7,908 nucleotides of DNA, from positions 1 through 7,908 of the forward strand of contig DATNIC010000253.1 in NCBI GenBank assembly GCA_035604635.1, written 5' to 3'. Positions 1 through 6,103 of this stretch are shown here, one piece after another. The stretch comes from DATNIC01 sp035604635. GTDB taxonomy: Bacteria > Vulcanimicrobiota > Vulcanimicrobiia > Vulcanimicrobiales > Vulcanimicrobiaceae. The position numbers and the translations under genes were made by a program. Under the pieces are notes generated by a model. The model ran no database searches. It was not told the DNA's origin and saw only the letters and a program-made list of their open reading frames with translations. Within the stretch, counting starts at the first letter, position 1, and each line of letters starts with the position of its first letter.

Positions 1-33
1 CGCGCGCCCGCCCGCCGGAACGATTTCCGCGCG

Positions 34-2826
34 ATGGAAAATGCGGGTGCCGGCCTATTTCTGCCGCGGGCCATCGGCAACGCGGTCGGGGGTGATTTCG
101 TTTACGCCCGGGCGACCGCGGCCGATCGCCGCTGGGCGTTCCTTTGCGCCGCTCTGATCGTGCTGCAATTCGCGGCGGTCGTCCCCTTCGGGCATCAGCG
201 CACGCTTTGGATCACGCCGTGGATCGTGATCCTCCCCGTTATCCTTGCCGGGACCTTCGCCGCCGCAGTCGTCGCCGTCTATTTCTTCTGGCAAGAATTC
301 AGTCTGGTCGGGCGGCTTGCGCTCTTGCTGGTCGGCGCAGCCTATCTCGTTCGCGGGCTCATTCCGTTGTTGCAAGACTGGGCCAATCCGCGCGACGTCG
401 CGCGCGGTTCGGTTATCGGGGTCGACGCCGGGCCCGCGCTTTGGCTGTTCAATCACGCAGTTTTCGGTCTGCTCGTATTAGCCGCATTCATCCTCAGACA
501 TCGCGTCGCGCCAATCGGCCGCATCGCTGCACGGCGGACCACGGTTGCGATGTCAGTCGCCATCCCCGGCCTCGTCGTCGCAGTCGCGTTCGCTTTGCAC
601 GCGGCCGCCTCCGGCGCACCGTATCGACTCATCACCGCCGATTTCTCACGATTTACCGACCTGTTCGTCCAGCTCGCGAGCATCGACGGCGTGTTGTGCG
701 TCGCTGCATTGACCGGCGTTGTCTTGTCGACGCGGCTCCAAACGCAGCTCGGGTTGTGGATCGCCGTCTCGATCGTCGCCGTGCTCTGCGAAAACGCGCT
801 GATCGTCGCGTTCCCGGAGCGTCCCTCGATCGGATTCTGGATGGTCCGCGTCGAGGCGCTGCTGGCCAATTCGATCATCGCGATATTCTTTCTGCGCCGC
901 AGCATGCGCCTCAACCAAACGTCGGCTGCCCAACGCCGCTGGCTCACCACCGTCGTCGACAACGTCGCAGACGCCCTACTCACGCTCGATGAAAGCGGGA
1001 CGATCACCTGGTGCAATCGCGCGGCTGAAGTGATATTCGACGCACCGTACGCGAGGATCGTGGGGACCGAGATCCACGCCTGGCTCCCGTCGTTCGAGTC
1101 GGGGCGATCCGGGTCGAGCGGCCCCGTCCTGGAGTCTATTGCCTGGCGCAGCGATGCGACAACCTATCCCGTCGAGATCGCACGAACCGAGCTCGGCCTG
1201 GATGAAACGACGATGACGATTCTCATCGTCCGCGACATCACGGCGCGCAAGCACGGGCAGGAGGCGCTCGCGCTTGCCCGTGACCAGGCCCTGCGCGCTG
1301 CCCGCAGCAAAGCAGATTTTCTGGCAACGATGAGCCATGAGATCCGGACGCCGATCAATGCCATTATCGGAATGACGGAGCTACTCAATGAAACGCTCAG
1401 CACGCCGCAGCAACACGAGTACGCCCACACGGTCCACAGCTCGGCGCAGGCACTTCGAACGATCATTGACGACGTGCTCGACGTGTCCAAGCTCGAGGCA
1501 GGGAAACTCGAGCTGGACTCGATCCCGTTTGACCCGCTCGAAGTGGTGGAAGCCGCCGCGGATATCATCGCTACCCAAGCGCATCGGAAGAGTCTCGAGC
1601 TCATTACGTTCGTCGACCCAGCCGTACCGCGCGCGCTCTGGGGTGACCCCAACCGGCTGCGTCAAGTTCTACTCAATCTGCTCGGAAATGCCGTGAAGTT
1701 TACCGACGGCGGTCGCGTGATCGTCCGTGCCATGCTCGAGGAGATGCGGCGCGATGCCGTCACCTTGCGCTTCGAGGTCGAGGACAGCGGGATCGGGATC
1801 GCGCCGGAAGCGCAGCAGCGCTTGTTCTCACCGTTCGAGCAGGTCGATCAGAGCACGAGCCGGCGCTATGGGGGGACGGGGCTCGGCCTCTCCATCTCGC
1901 GCCGGCTCGTCGCACTGATGGGCGGGACCATGGGGTTGAGCAGCGACGTGGGACAAGGCAGCACGTTCTGGTTCGACGCGCATTTCGTGTGCGTCGGCGA
2001 CGGCGAGCCGGCCCCTCCGAATCTTGAGCCGATGCGCGTCTTGATCGTCGGCGGTGATCCGGTCTGGCGCGACGCGCTTGCGCAGACGATGCGCGGGTGG
2101 CGAGTCGAAGTCGAAGCAGCACCCGATGCGCAAGGCGCGCTGGTTCGCCTGGAGCTGCGCTCGAACGCAGATCGCCCGTTCGATGTCGTGATCATCGAAT
2201 CGCGGCTGCCCGATACGAGCGGCGTCGCGCTCGGCCGCGAAATCGCAACGGAAGGCCGCTTCGGCGCGACGCGCACGGTCCTAGTCACGGGGTACGAGGG
2301 TTCGGCTGCAGATTTCCATTCGGAAGACGCGGGCTTCGGGCACTTTCTGCGTAAGCCGGTCCGTCAGGATGGGCTGCTCGACGCGCTGACCGGACAGCGG
2401 CGTCGGTTCAGCGTGCCAACCGTGCGCGTGCACGAGCCGCAAAGTGACGGCCGGTCATTCAAGATCCTCCTGGTCGAAGATCACCCGGTCAACCGGCAAG
2501 TCGCGCTGCTTCAGCTCCAACGTTTGGGCTACGAGGCGGACGTTGCGACGAACGGCCGGGAAGCGCTCGAGGCGCTCGCTCGGGCCGACTACAACTTGGT
2601 CCTCATGGATTGCCAGATGCCGGATGTCGACGGATTCGAGGCGACGCGCGCGATTCGGCGGCGCGAAGCGACGACGGGCTCGCACGTTTCGATCGTCGCG
2701 ATGACGGCGAACGCGATGGAGGGCGACCGCGAAACGTGCCTGGCTGCCGGTATGGACGGCTACCTCGCCAAGCCGGTCACGCTCGACGACCTGCGGGGCG
2801 TCTTGGCGCAATGCTCCACCGTCTAG
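34..2826 (+). CDS. Membrane-bound hybrid sensor histidine kinase (MASE4-like sensor, PAS, HisKA, HATPase, two receivers)
   Basis: A 930-residue hybrid kinase that should autophosphorylate on histidine and pass phosphate to an internal receiver. Residues 33-290 hold about eight hydrophobic segments. The opening (RRWAFLCAAL, then a VVPFG turn) and the WLFNHAVFG stretch near 137-145 resemble the MASE4 membrane sensor. A PAS-like domain spans about 303-405. HisKA has phosphoacceptor H435 in MSHEIRTP. The HATPase shows an N box (N548, N552), G1 DSGIGI (584-589) and G2 GGTGLGLS (613-620). Receiver 1 (about 668-785) is degenerate: GGD replaces the acidic pair and E722 replaces the acceptor Asp. Receiver 2 (about 809-928) is complete: E815, D816, D859, T891, K913. 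There is no HPt domain, so a separate phosphotransfer protein is likely. ATG 34 is the first possible start in the window, but the frame is open back to base 1, so the true start could lie upstream. The signal sensed is unknown. Link to the ribosomal genes downstream is probably positional only. Confidence 0.93.
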   Translation: MENAGAGLFLPRAIGNAVGGDFVYARATAADRRWAFLCAALIVLQFAAVVPFGHQRTLWITPWIVILPVILAGTFAAAVVAVYFFWQEFSLVGRLALLLVGAAYLVRGLIPLLQDWANPRDVARGSVIGVDAGPALWLFNHAVFGLLVLAAFILRHRVAPIGRIAARRTTVAMSVAIPGLVVAVAFALHAAASGAPYRLITADFSRFTDLFVQLASIDGVLCVAALTGVVLSTRLQTQLGLWIAVSIVAVLCENALIVAFPERPSIGFWMVRVEALLANSIIAIFFLRRSMRLNQTSAAQRRWLTTVVDNVADALLTLDESGTITWCNRAAEVIFDAPYARIVGTEIHAWLPSFESGRSGSSGPVLESIAWRSDATTYPVEIARTELGLDETTMTILIVRDITARKHGQEALALARDQALRAARSKADFLATMSHEIRTPINAIIGMTELLNETLSTPQQHEYAHTVHSSAQALRTIIDDVLDVSKLEAGKLELDSIPFDPLEVVEAAADIIATQAHRKSLELITFVDPAVPRALWGDPNRLRQVLLNLLGNAVKFTDGGRVIVRAMLEEMRRDAVTLRFEVEDSGIGIAPEAQQRLFSPFEQVDQSTSRRYGGTGLGLSISRRLVALMGGTMGLSSDVGQGSTFWFDAHFVCVGDGEPAPPNLEPMRVLIVGGDPVWRDALAQTMRGWRVEVEAAPDAQGALVRLELRSNADRPFDVVIIESRLPDTSGVALGREIATEGRFGATRTVLVTGYEGSAADFHSEDAGFGHFLRKPVRQDGLLDALTGQRRRFSVPTVRVHEPQSDGRSFKILLVEDHPVNRQVALLQLQRLGYEADVATNGREALEALARADYNLVLMDCQMPDVDGFEATRAIRRREATTGSHVSIVAMTANAMEGDRETCLAAGMDGYLAKPVTLDDLRGVLAQCSTV

Positions 2827-2859
2827 ACGGACGCTTTCTTTGTTAGTCAAGACAAGCGC

Positions 2860-2889
2860 TTTACAGGCCCGCCGGTCCTGTGCTACGAT
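2860..2889 (+). promoter_or_regulatory. Sigma-70-type promoter of the rpmG-tRNA-secE-nusG unit
   Basis: TTTACA (2860-2865) lies 18 nt before TACGAT (2884-2889), and TGC directly before the latter gives an extended -10. Transcription would start near 2895-2897, about 70 nt upstream of rpmG. The region lies between the kinase stop and rpmG and is the only good promoter seen before the cluster. Confidence 0.75.
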
Positions 2890-2898
2890 TGCAAATCG

Positions 2899-2923
2899 AA
2901 CGGACCGGGTGTCCGTTTTATTT
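2899..2923 (+). other. 5' leader hairpin with T-rich tail, upstream of rpmG
   Basis: AACGGAC (2899-2905) pairs perfectly with GTCCGTT (2911-2917) around a 5-nt loop, followed by TTATTT. It has the form of a short intrinsic terminator but begins only a few nucleotides after the predicted transcription start. It could terminate readthrough from the kinase gene, stabilise the 5' end of the rpmG mRNA, or cause early termination. The structure is seen in the sequence; its role is inferred. Confidence 0.5.
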
Positions 2924-2930
2924 CATGTGA

Positions 2931-2946
2931 GCCGGCGAGCGCCGGC
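2931..2946 (+). other. GC-rich hairpin in the rpmG leader
   Basis: GCCGGC (2931-2936) and GCCGGC (2941-2946) can pair around a GAGC loop, 21 nt before the rpmG start. Together with the preceding hairpin most of the short leader is structured. No regulator is recognised, and in such GC-rich DNA a 6-bp stem may be chance. Confidence 0.35.
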
Positions 2947-2967
2947 GCGGCGCGGCGGAATCAACGG

Positions 2968-3132
2968 ATGGCGAAGAAAGAGAATCGGGTGATGGTCGTG
3001 CTTGCATGCTCTGAATGCAAGCGGCGCAACTACAACACCCAAAAGAACAAAGTACGATCGAGCGAGCGCCTGGAGCTCAAGAAGTATTGCCGTTGGTGCC
3101 GTTGTCACCGGCCGCATCGTGAAACGAGATAG
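2968..3132 (+). CDS. rpmG: 50S ribosomal protein L33, zinc-binding form
   Basis: A 54-residue protein beginning MAKKENRVMVVLACSECK. It is a small component of the large ribosomal subunit. Four cysteines in two CxxC pairs (C14/C17 and C41/C44) form the zinc ribbon of the Cys-containing L33 type; C46 is an additional cysteine. The central NYNTQKNK and LELKKYC stretches match the family (ExKRRNYxTxKNK...LExKKYC). The length is normal. ATG 2968 gives the canonical N-terminus; only a weak GGCGG-like ribosome binding site is seen. It is the first gene after the 2860-2889 promoter and ends 5 nt before tRNA-Trp, so the two are cotranscribed. The rpmG-tRNA-Trp-secE-nusG order is common in bacteria. 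Confidence 0.93.
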   Translation: MAKKENRVMVVLACSECKRRNYNTQKNKVRSSERLELKKYCRWCRCHRPHRETR

Positions 3133-3137
3133 CGCGA

Positions 3138-3213
3138 AGGGCAGTAGCTCAATTGGTAGAGTAGCGGTCTCCAAAACCGTTGGTTGCAGGTTCGAGTCCT
3201 GTCTGCCCTGCCA
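3138..3213 (+). tRNA. trnW: tRNA-Trp (anticodon CCA)
   Basis: A full cloverleaf can be drawn. The acceptor stem is AGGGCAG (3138-3144) with CTGCCCT (3203-3209). The D arm is GCTC/GAGT. The anticodon stem GCGGT/ACCGT encloses CTCCAAA, with anticodon CCA at 3171-3173. The T arm is GCAGG-TTCGAGT-CCTGT. The discriminator is G and the 3' CCA is genome-encoded (3211-3213). It reads UGG codons. It lies between rpmG and secE on the same strand, so tRNA processing would cut the shared transcript. Without the encoded CCA the gene ends at 3210. Confidence 0.97.
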
Positions 3214-3234
3214 CACATCTTTGGGAAAACCATC

Positions 3235-3471
3235 ATGGCTAACGTGACGAGAACTTCGGGTGGATCATCGACGACGACGCGGGCTGCGCGGGCGGCGAGC
3301 ACGCAAGAGTTTTTCCGTGGCCTGGTCTCCGAGATGCGGCGCGTGACGTGGCCGACGCAGCAAGAATGGATGTCTGCGACGATCCTGACGGTCGCGCTCG
3401 TCGTTAGCGTCGGGATCTACACGTGGGGCATCGACGAGATTTTCATTAAACTGTTCGGGCTGATTCGTTAG
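3235..3471 (+). CDS. secE: Preprotein translocase subunit SecE
   Basis: A 78-residue, single-membrane-span SecE, the short form found in most bacteria. It clamps SecY in the SecYEG export channel. The conserved amphipathic segment before the membrane is clear: FFRGLVSEMRRVTWPTQQEW (about 26-45), with the family's E-x-(K/R)-(K/R)-V-x-W-P motif at 33-40. One membrane helix follows at about 47-68. The first 22 residues are a Ser/Thr/Ala/Arg-rich tail. The frame stays open upstream into the tRNA, so ATG 3235, the first ATG after the tRNA, is the sensible start. A weak GGGAAA lies just before it. The next gene, nusG, starts 11 nt after the stop, which is the usual secE-nusG pairing. Confidence 0.95.
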   Translation: MANVTRTSGGSSTTTRAARAASTQEFFRGLVSEMRRVTWPTQQEWMSATILTVALVVSVGIYTWGIDEIFIKLFGLIR

Positions 3472-3482
3472 GTAACCGACTT

Positions 3483-4148
3483 ATGGAACAAGAAACCATC
3501 GAGCTCATTGAAGCACCGCACGCCGAAGAAGCGCCGATCGAAGAGGCGCACGCTGAAGAGGCGCATATTGAAGAGGCGCCCGCGCCCGTCAAGAGTGCCG
3601 CAGCGCGTGACGCGGAGCGTAAGAAGTGGTTCGTGATCCACACGTACTCAGGCTACGAAAACAAGGTCAAGGCGAATCTCGAGCGGCGCATCCATTCGAT
3701 GAACATGCAGGACAAGATCTTCCGCGTGCTCGTCCCGATGGAAGACGAAGTCGAGTTCAAAGACGGCAAGCGCAAGATCACGCCTAAGAAAGTCTTCCCG
3801 GGCTATGTCCTCGTCGAGATGGAAATGGACGACGCATCATGGTATGTCGTGCGCAACACCTCGGGCGTGACGGGCTTCGTCGGTTCACCGGGCTCAGGCG
3901 AGAAACCGATCCCGCTGCAGGACAAAGAAGTCAAGACGATCCTCAAGCAGATGGGGATTGAGACGCCCAAGCTCAAGATCGATTTCAGCAAGGGCGATCG
4001 CGTCAAGGTGACGTCGGGACCGTTCTTCGACTTCACCGGGATCGTCGATGAGATCCAGCCGGAAAAGGAAAAGGTCCGCGCGCTCATCTCGATCTTCGGA
4101 CGCGAGACTCCGGTCGAACTCGAATTCTACCAGATCGAAAAAGTCTAG
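3483..4148 (+). CDS. nusG: Transcription termination/antitermination factor NusG with acidic N-terminal extension
   Basis: A 221-residue NusG that binds RNA polymerase through its NGN domain and can contact Rho or ribosomal S10 through its KOW domain. The NGN domain starts at about 48 (KKWFVIHTYSGYENKV) and runs to about 160, including FPGYVLVEMEM (105-115) and the VRNTSGVTGFVG stretch (123-134). The KOW domain covers about 168-221 (KGDRVKVTSGPF...FTGIVDEI...FGRETPVELEF). Residues 1-47 are an added acidic tail in which HAEEA/PIEEA/HAEEA/HIEEA repeats occupy 13-32, followed by an Ala/Pro-rich linker. Many NusG proteins start close to the NGN domain, so the tail is the odd part. It lies directly downstream of secE and probably shares its transcript. 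The 3' end faces the minus-strand gene that stops 4 nt away, with no clear terminator between. Confidence 0.96.
   Translation: MEQETIELIEAPHAEEAPIEEAHAEEAHIEEAPAPVKSAAARDAERKKWFVIHTYSGYENKVKANLERRIHSMNMQDKIFRVLVPMEDEVEFKDGKRKITPKKVFPGYVLVEMEMDDASWYVVRNTSGVTGFVGSPGSGEKPIPLQDKEVKTILKQMGIETPKLKIDFSKGDRVKVTSGPFFDFTGIVDEIQPEKEKVRALISIFGRETPVELEFYQIEKV
3519..3578 (+). repeat. Four-copy 15-nt tandem repeat inside nusG
   Basis: Four imperfect in-frame units of 15 nt (3519-3533, 3534-3548, 3549-3563, 3564-3578), each ending GAAGA(A/G)GCG and encoding (H/P)(A/I)EEA. Units differ mainly in their first six bases. Such an array can expand or contract without breaking the frame, changing the length of the acidic NusG tail. 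Confidence 0.85.
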
Positions 4149-4152
4149 CGAG

Positions 4153-4734
4153 CTACCTTCGAGGAGAGGTTCTGCCTCCGGTATCGCCCGCGCCCGCGGA
4201 CGGTGCATCGTCGCCGCTCGGCGGCGGCTGAATACGCCACTGGATCTTCCAGTTCTGGTGATTTGGGATCGTCGTCGGGATCAAAAAGTTCACGACTTTG
4301 ACGATCTGATTGTCCGCTGGGAGCAACTTCGGATTTTCGCAGCACGCCGAGAGGTCTTCTTTTTCGTCGATCGCGTAGTCGAGCCCGTGGTTCGTGAGGA
4401 CTTTTTGGCGCGGACGAAGCCCTTTGAACTCATCGCCGAGCCCGCCGCCCGTCGTCAAGATAAAATCGGGCGGATAGAGCCGCACGTCGTCGTCGTTTTG
4501 GATGAGCAGCCGAACGTGGACGAGCCACGCGTCTTGGAGCGTATCTTCCCACCAGGTAATGAGCTTTATGCGGCCATGGAGCCGCCGGCCCGCGGGCGGA
4601 GGCGTCGGCGTCGGCGCGCCGACCGGTGGACTGACCGCTTCGCTGTCCGCCTGCTGGGCCAAGACACTGGCCCCCGGGACGGCGAGCGCGAGCAAGAGCG
4701 CGCAGGCGGCAAACACCGAGAGAAGACGGGTCAT
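4153..4734 (-). CDS. Hypothetical secreted protein, convergent with nusG
   Basis: A 193-residue protein I do not recognise. It starts with a clear signal peptide: MTRLL, a hydrophobic core to about residue 20, and likely cleavage after SVLA (residue 26). A Pro/Thr-rich linker (35-48) follows. Then comes a compact domain of about 120 residues (52-170) with alternating hydrophobic and polar runs that suggest beta strands (HGRIKLITWWED, AWLVHVRLLIQN, VRLYPPDFIL, QIVKVVNFLIP, NWKIQWRIQP). An adjacent Cys pair (131-132) sits in it, and a disordered Gly/Ser/Pro tail ends the protein. ATG 4734 was chosen because it begins the signal peptide and has GAGGT 11 nt upstream; an in-frame ATG at 4752 overlaps that site. 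The frame runs further upstream but reads as non-protein-like sequence. No lipobox is placed for a lipoprotein. It lies antisense between nusG and rplK. No convincing promoter is seen. Confidence 0.75.
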   Translation of the reverse strand: MTRLLSVFAACALLLALAVPGASVLAQQADSEAVSPPVGAPTPTPPPAGRRLHGRIKLITWWEDTLQDAWLVHVRLLIQNDDDVRLYPPDFILTTGGGLGDEFKGLRPRQKVLTNHGLDYAIDEKEDLSACCENPKLLPADNQIVKVVNFLIPTTIPNHQNWKIQWRIQPPPSGDDAPSAGAGDTGGRTSPRR

Positions 4735-4793
4735 TCCGTGTACATACCTCATAAGGAAGCGAACGCTAGCGATGCGGCTTTTCTGCGGTAGGC

Positions 4794-4822
4794 TGGCCGA
4801 AACCCTGAAAATCTGGTAGACT
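4794..4822 (+). promoter_or_regulatory. Extended -10 promoter for rplK-rplA
   Basis: TGG followed by TAGACT (4817-4822) forms an extended -10. A poor -35, TGGCCG (4794-4799), lies 17 nt upstream. It is placed about 100 nt before rplK in the gap shared with the divergent minus-strand gene. A promoter is needed here because the minus-strand gene separates rplK from nusG. Confidence 0.55.
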
Positions 4823-4841
4823 CTCGTTTCGTGGCCGCCCA

Positions 4842-4905
4842 CCCCGCCGGCCGCGTGAATCCCAGAATCGGGGGACCCGCCGCTGGCGGGGGGCGCTGCG
4901 GCGCC
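4842..4905 (+). promoter_or_regulatory. Structured rplK leader, candidate L1 autoregulatory site
   Basis: Three adjoining stem-loops fill the leader: TCCC/GGGA (4860-4875), CCCGCC-GCT-GGCGGG (4876-4890) and GGCGC-TGCG-GCGCC (4892-4905). CCCCGCC at 4842-4848 can instead pair with GGCGGGG at 4885-4891, which would exclude the middle hairpin. In many bacteria L1 represses the rplK-rplA mRNA by binding its leader, so position and structure fit. I could not match the sequence confidently to the known L1 target, and very GC-rich DNA forms stems easily. Confidence 0.4.
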
Positions 4906-4925
4906 TACTGCATCAAGGTCACAGC

Positions 4926-5351
4926 ATGGCAAAGAAAGTCGTCGGGAAGATCGGCCTCCAACTCGAGGCCGGCAAAGCGACGCCGGCACCGCCGGTCGGC
5001 CCCGCGCTCGGTCCGTACTCGCTCAACATCATGGATTTTTGCAAGCAGTACAACGAGCGTACGCAAGGGCAAGCCGGGATGATCATCCCGGTCGAGATCA
5101 CGGTTTTCGAAGACCGCACGTTTACGTTCGTCACGAAGACGCCGCCCGCGTCGTTCTTGATCAAACAAGCGCTCAAAATCGAATCGGGCTCGAAAGAGCC
5201 CAACCGGAACAAGGTCGGGAAGCTGAGCCAAGCGCAACTTCGTACGATTGCCGAGACGAAGATGGCGGATCTCAACGCCAACGACGTCGAGGCCGCGATG
5301 AACATCATCGCGGGCACGGCGCGTTCGATGGGCGTCGAGGTGGCTTCATGA
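4926..5351 (+). CDS. rplK: 50S ribosomal protein L11
   Basis: A 141-residue L11 of normal length. It forms the base of the GTPase-associated stalk with L10 and 23S helices 43-44, and in stringent control it helps activate RelA-type enzymes. The N-terminal domain carries the conserved APPVGPALG (21-29), with the two prolines (22-23) where thiostrepton-resistance changes are known, then NIMDFCKQYN (34-43). The C-terminal domain has FTFVTKTPPASFL, KVGKLSQAQL and the closing IIAGTARSMGVEV. The usually strict GQxGVNIM reads GPYSLNIM here. ATG 4926 gives the canonical MAKKV start, with AAGG about 8 nt upstream. The stop overlaps the rplA start as ATGA, so the two are translationally coupled. Confidence 0.97.
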   Translation: MAKKVVGKIGLQLEAGKATPAPPVGPALGPYSLNIMDFCKQYNERTQGQAGMIIPVEITVFEDRTFTFVTKTPPASFLIKQALKIESGSKEPNRNKVGKLSQAQLRTIAETKMADLNANDVEAAMNIIAGTARSMGVEVAS

Positions 5352-6052
5352 GAGTGCATGGGAAGCGCTATAAATCGACCGTAGCCAGCTACGATCGCGA
5401 AAAGCTGTTCGATCCCGCCGAAGCGGCTGCGCTCGTCAAGGCGAACGCCAAGGCGAAATTCAACGAGACGATCGAAGTGCACATTCGCTTGGGCGTCGAT
5501 CCGAAGAAGAGCGACCAGAACGTGCGCGGCACCGTGTTGCTTCCGCACGGGACCGGCCGCAGCGTTCGGGTCATCGCGTTTGCAAAGGGCGACAAGGCGA
5601 AGGAAGCCGAGGCGGCCGGCGCCGACATCGTCGGCGAAGCCGATTTGATCGAGCGCGTAAAAGGCGGCTTCAACGAGTTCGACGTCGCCGTGGCGACACC
5701 GGACATGATGGGCGCCGTCGGCTCCAACCTCGGGCGCATCCTGGCGCAGAAGATGCCGAATCCCAAGTCCGGGACCGTAACGCCGAATATCGGTGCCGCG
5801 ATTCGCGACATCAAGGCCGGCAAGGTCGAGTATCGTCTCGACAAGACCGGCATCGTGCACACGATCGTCGGCAAGTCGAGCTTCGAGGCGGGCCAACTCG
5901 CGGAGAATCTCGCGACGTTGCTCGACGCGATCCTGCGCGCGAAGCCGTCGGCCTCGAAGGGGACGTATCTGCGGAGCATCACCCTCACGAGCACGATGGG
6001 TCCCGGCGTCCGCATCGATCCGAGCAAGATCCGAGTGACGGCCGCCGTCTAA
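5348..6052 (+). CDS. rplA: 50S ribosomal protein L1
   Basis: A 234-residue L1, normal in length. It binds 23S helices 76-78 to form the mobile L1 stalk that helps release deacylated tRNA, and in many bacteria it represses its own operon. Family landmarks in order: HGKRY near the start, FNETIEVHIRLGVDPKKSDQ, the RGTVLLPHGTG loop, the MPNPKSGTVTPNI segment, and STMGPGVRID near the C-terminus. ATG 5348 overlaps the L11 stop by 4 nt (ATGA). The frame is open far upstream inside rplK, but only this start gives a family-like N-terminus. The next gene starts about 50 nt after the stop with no terminator between, so readthrough is likely. Confidence 0.97.
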   Translation: MRVHGKRYKSTVASYDREKLFDPAEAAALVKANAKAKFNETIEVHIRLGVDPKKSDQNVRGTVLLPHGTGRSVRVIAFAKGDKAKEAEAAGADIVGEADLIERVKGGFNEFDVAVATPDMMGAVGSNLGRILAQKMPNPKSGTVTPNIGAAIRDIKAGKVEYRLDKTGIVHTIVGKSSFEAGQLAENLATLLDAILRAKPSASKGTYLRSITLTSTMGPGVRIDPSKIRVTAAV

Positions 6053-6076
6053 GAAGCCGCCCCGGACGAGAGGTTG

Positions 6077-6102
6077 CTTCGCCGCGCCATAGAAGCGCGA
6101 AG
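6077..6102 (+). other. Hairpin directly before the barrel-like protein gene
   Basis: CTTCGC (6077-6082) plus GC (6084-6085) pairs with GCGCGAAG (6095-6102), leaving one bulged C and a 9-nt loop. It ends one base before ATG 6104 and would cover the place where a ribosome binding site should be. There is no T run after it, so it is not a terminator. A role in lowering translation is inferred only. Confidence 0.4.
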
Positions 6103-6103
6103 A

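Noticed and set aside
144..992. 282-residue Arg-rich + frame within the kinase gene
   Set aside because: Frame shadow of the kinase; arginine-heavy composition typical of out-of-frame GC-rich sequence.
2925..2930. ATGTGA start-stop pair in the rpmG leader
   Set aside because: Could be a minimal upstream reading frame, but there is no ribosome binding site and six bases are easily chance.
4764..4771. CGCTAGCG palindrome between the divergent starts
   Set aside because: Eight bases with no second copy; not enough to call an operator.
4048..4791. Long + strand open frame (247 residues) across the nusG end and the following region
   Set aside because: Arg-rich, low-quality composition antisense to a gene with a clear signal peptide; it overlaps the nusG C-terminus in another frame.
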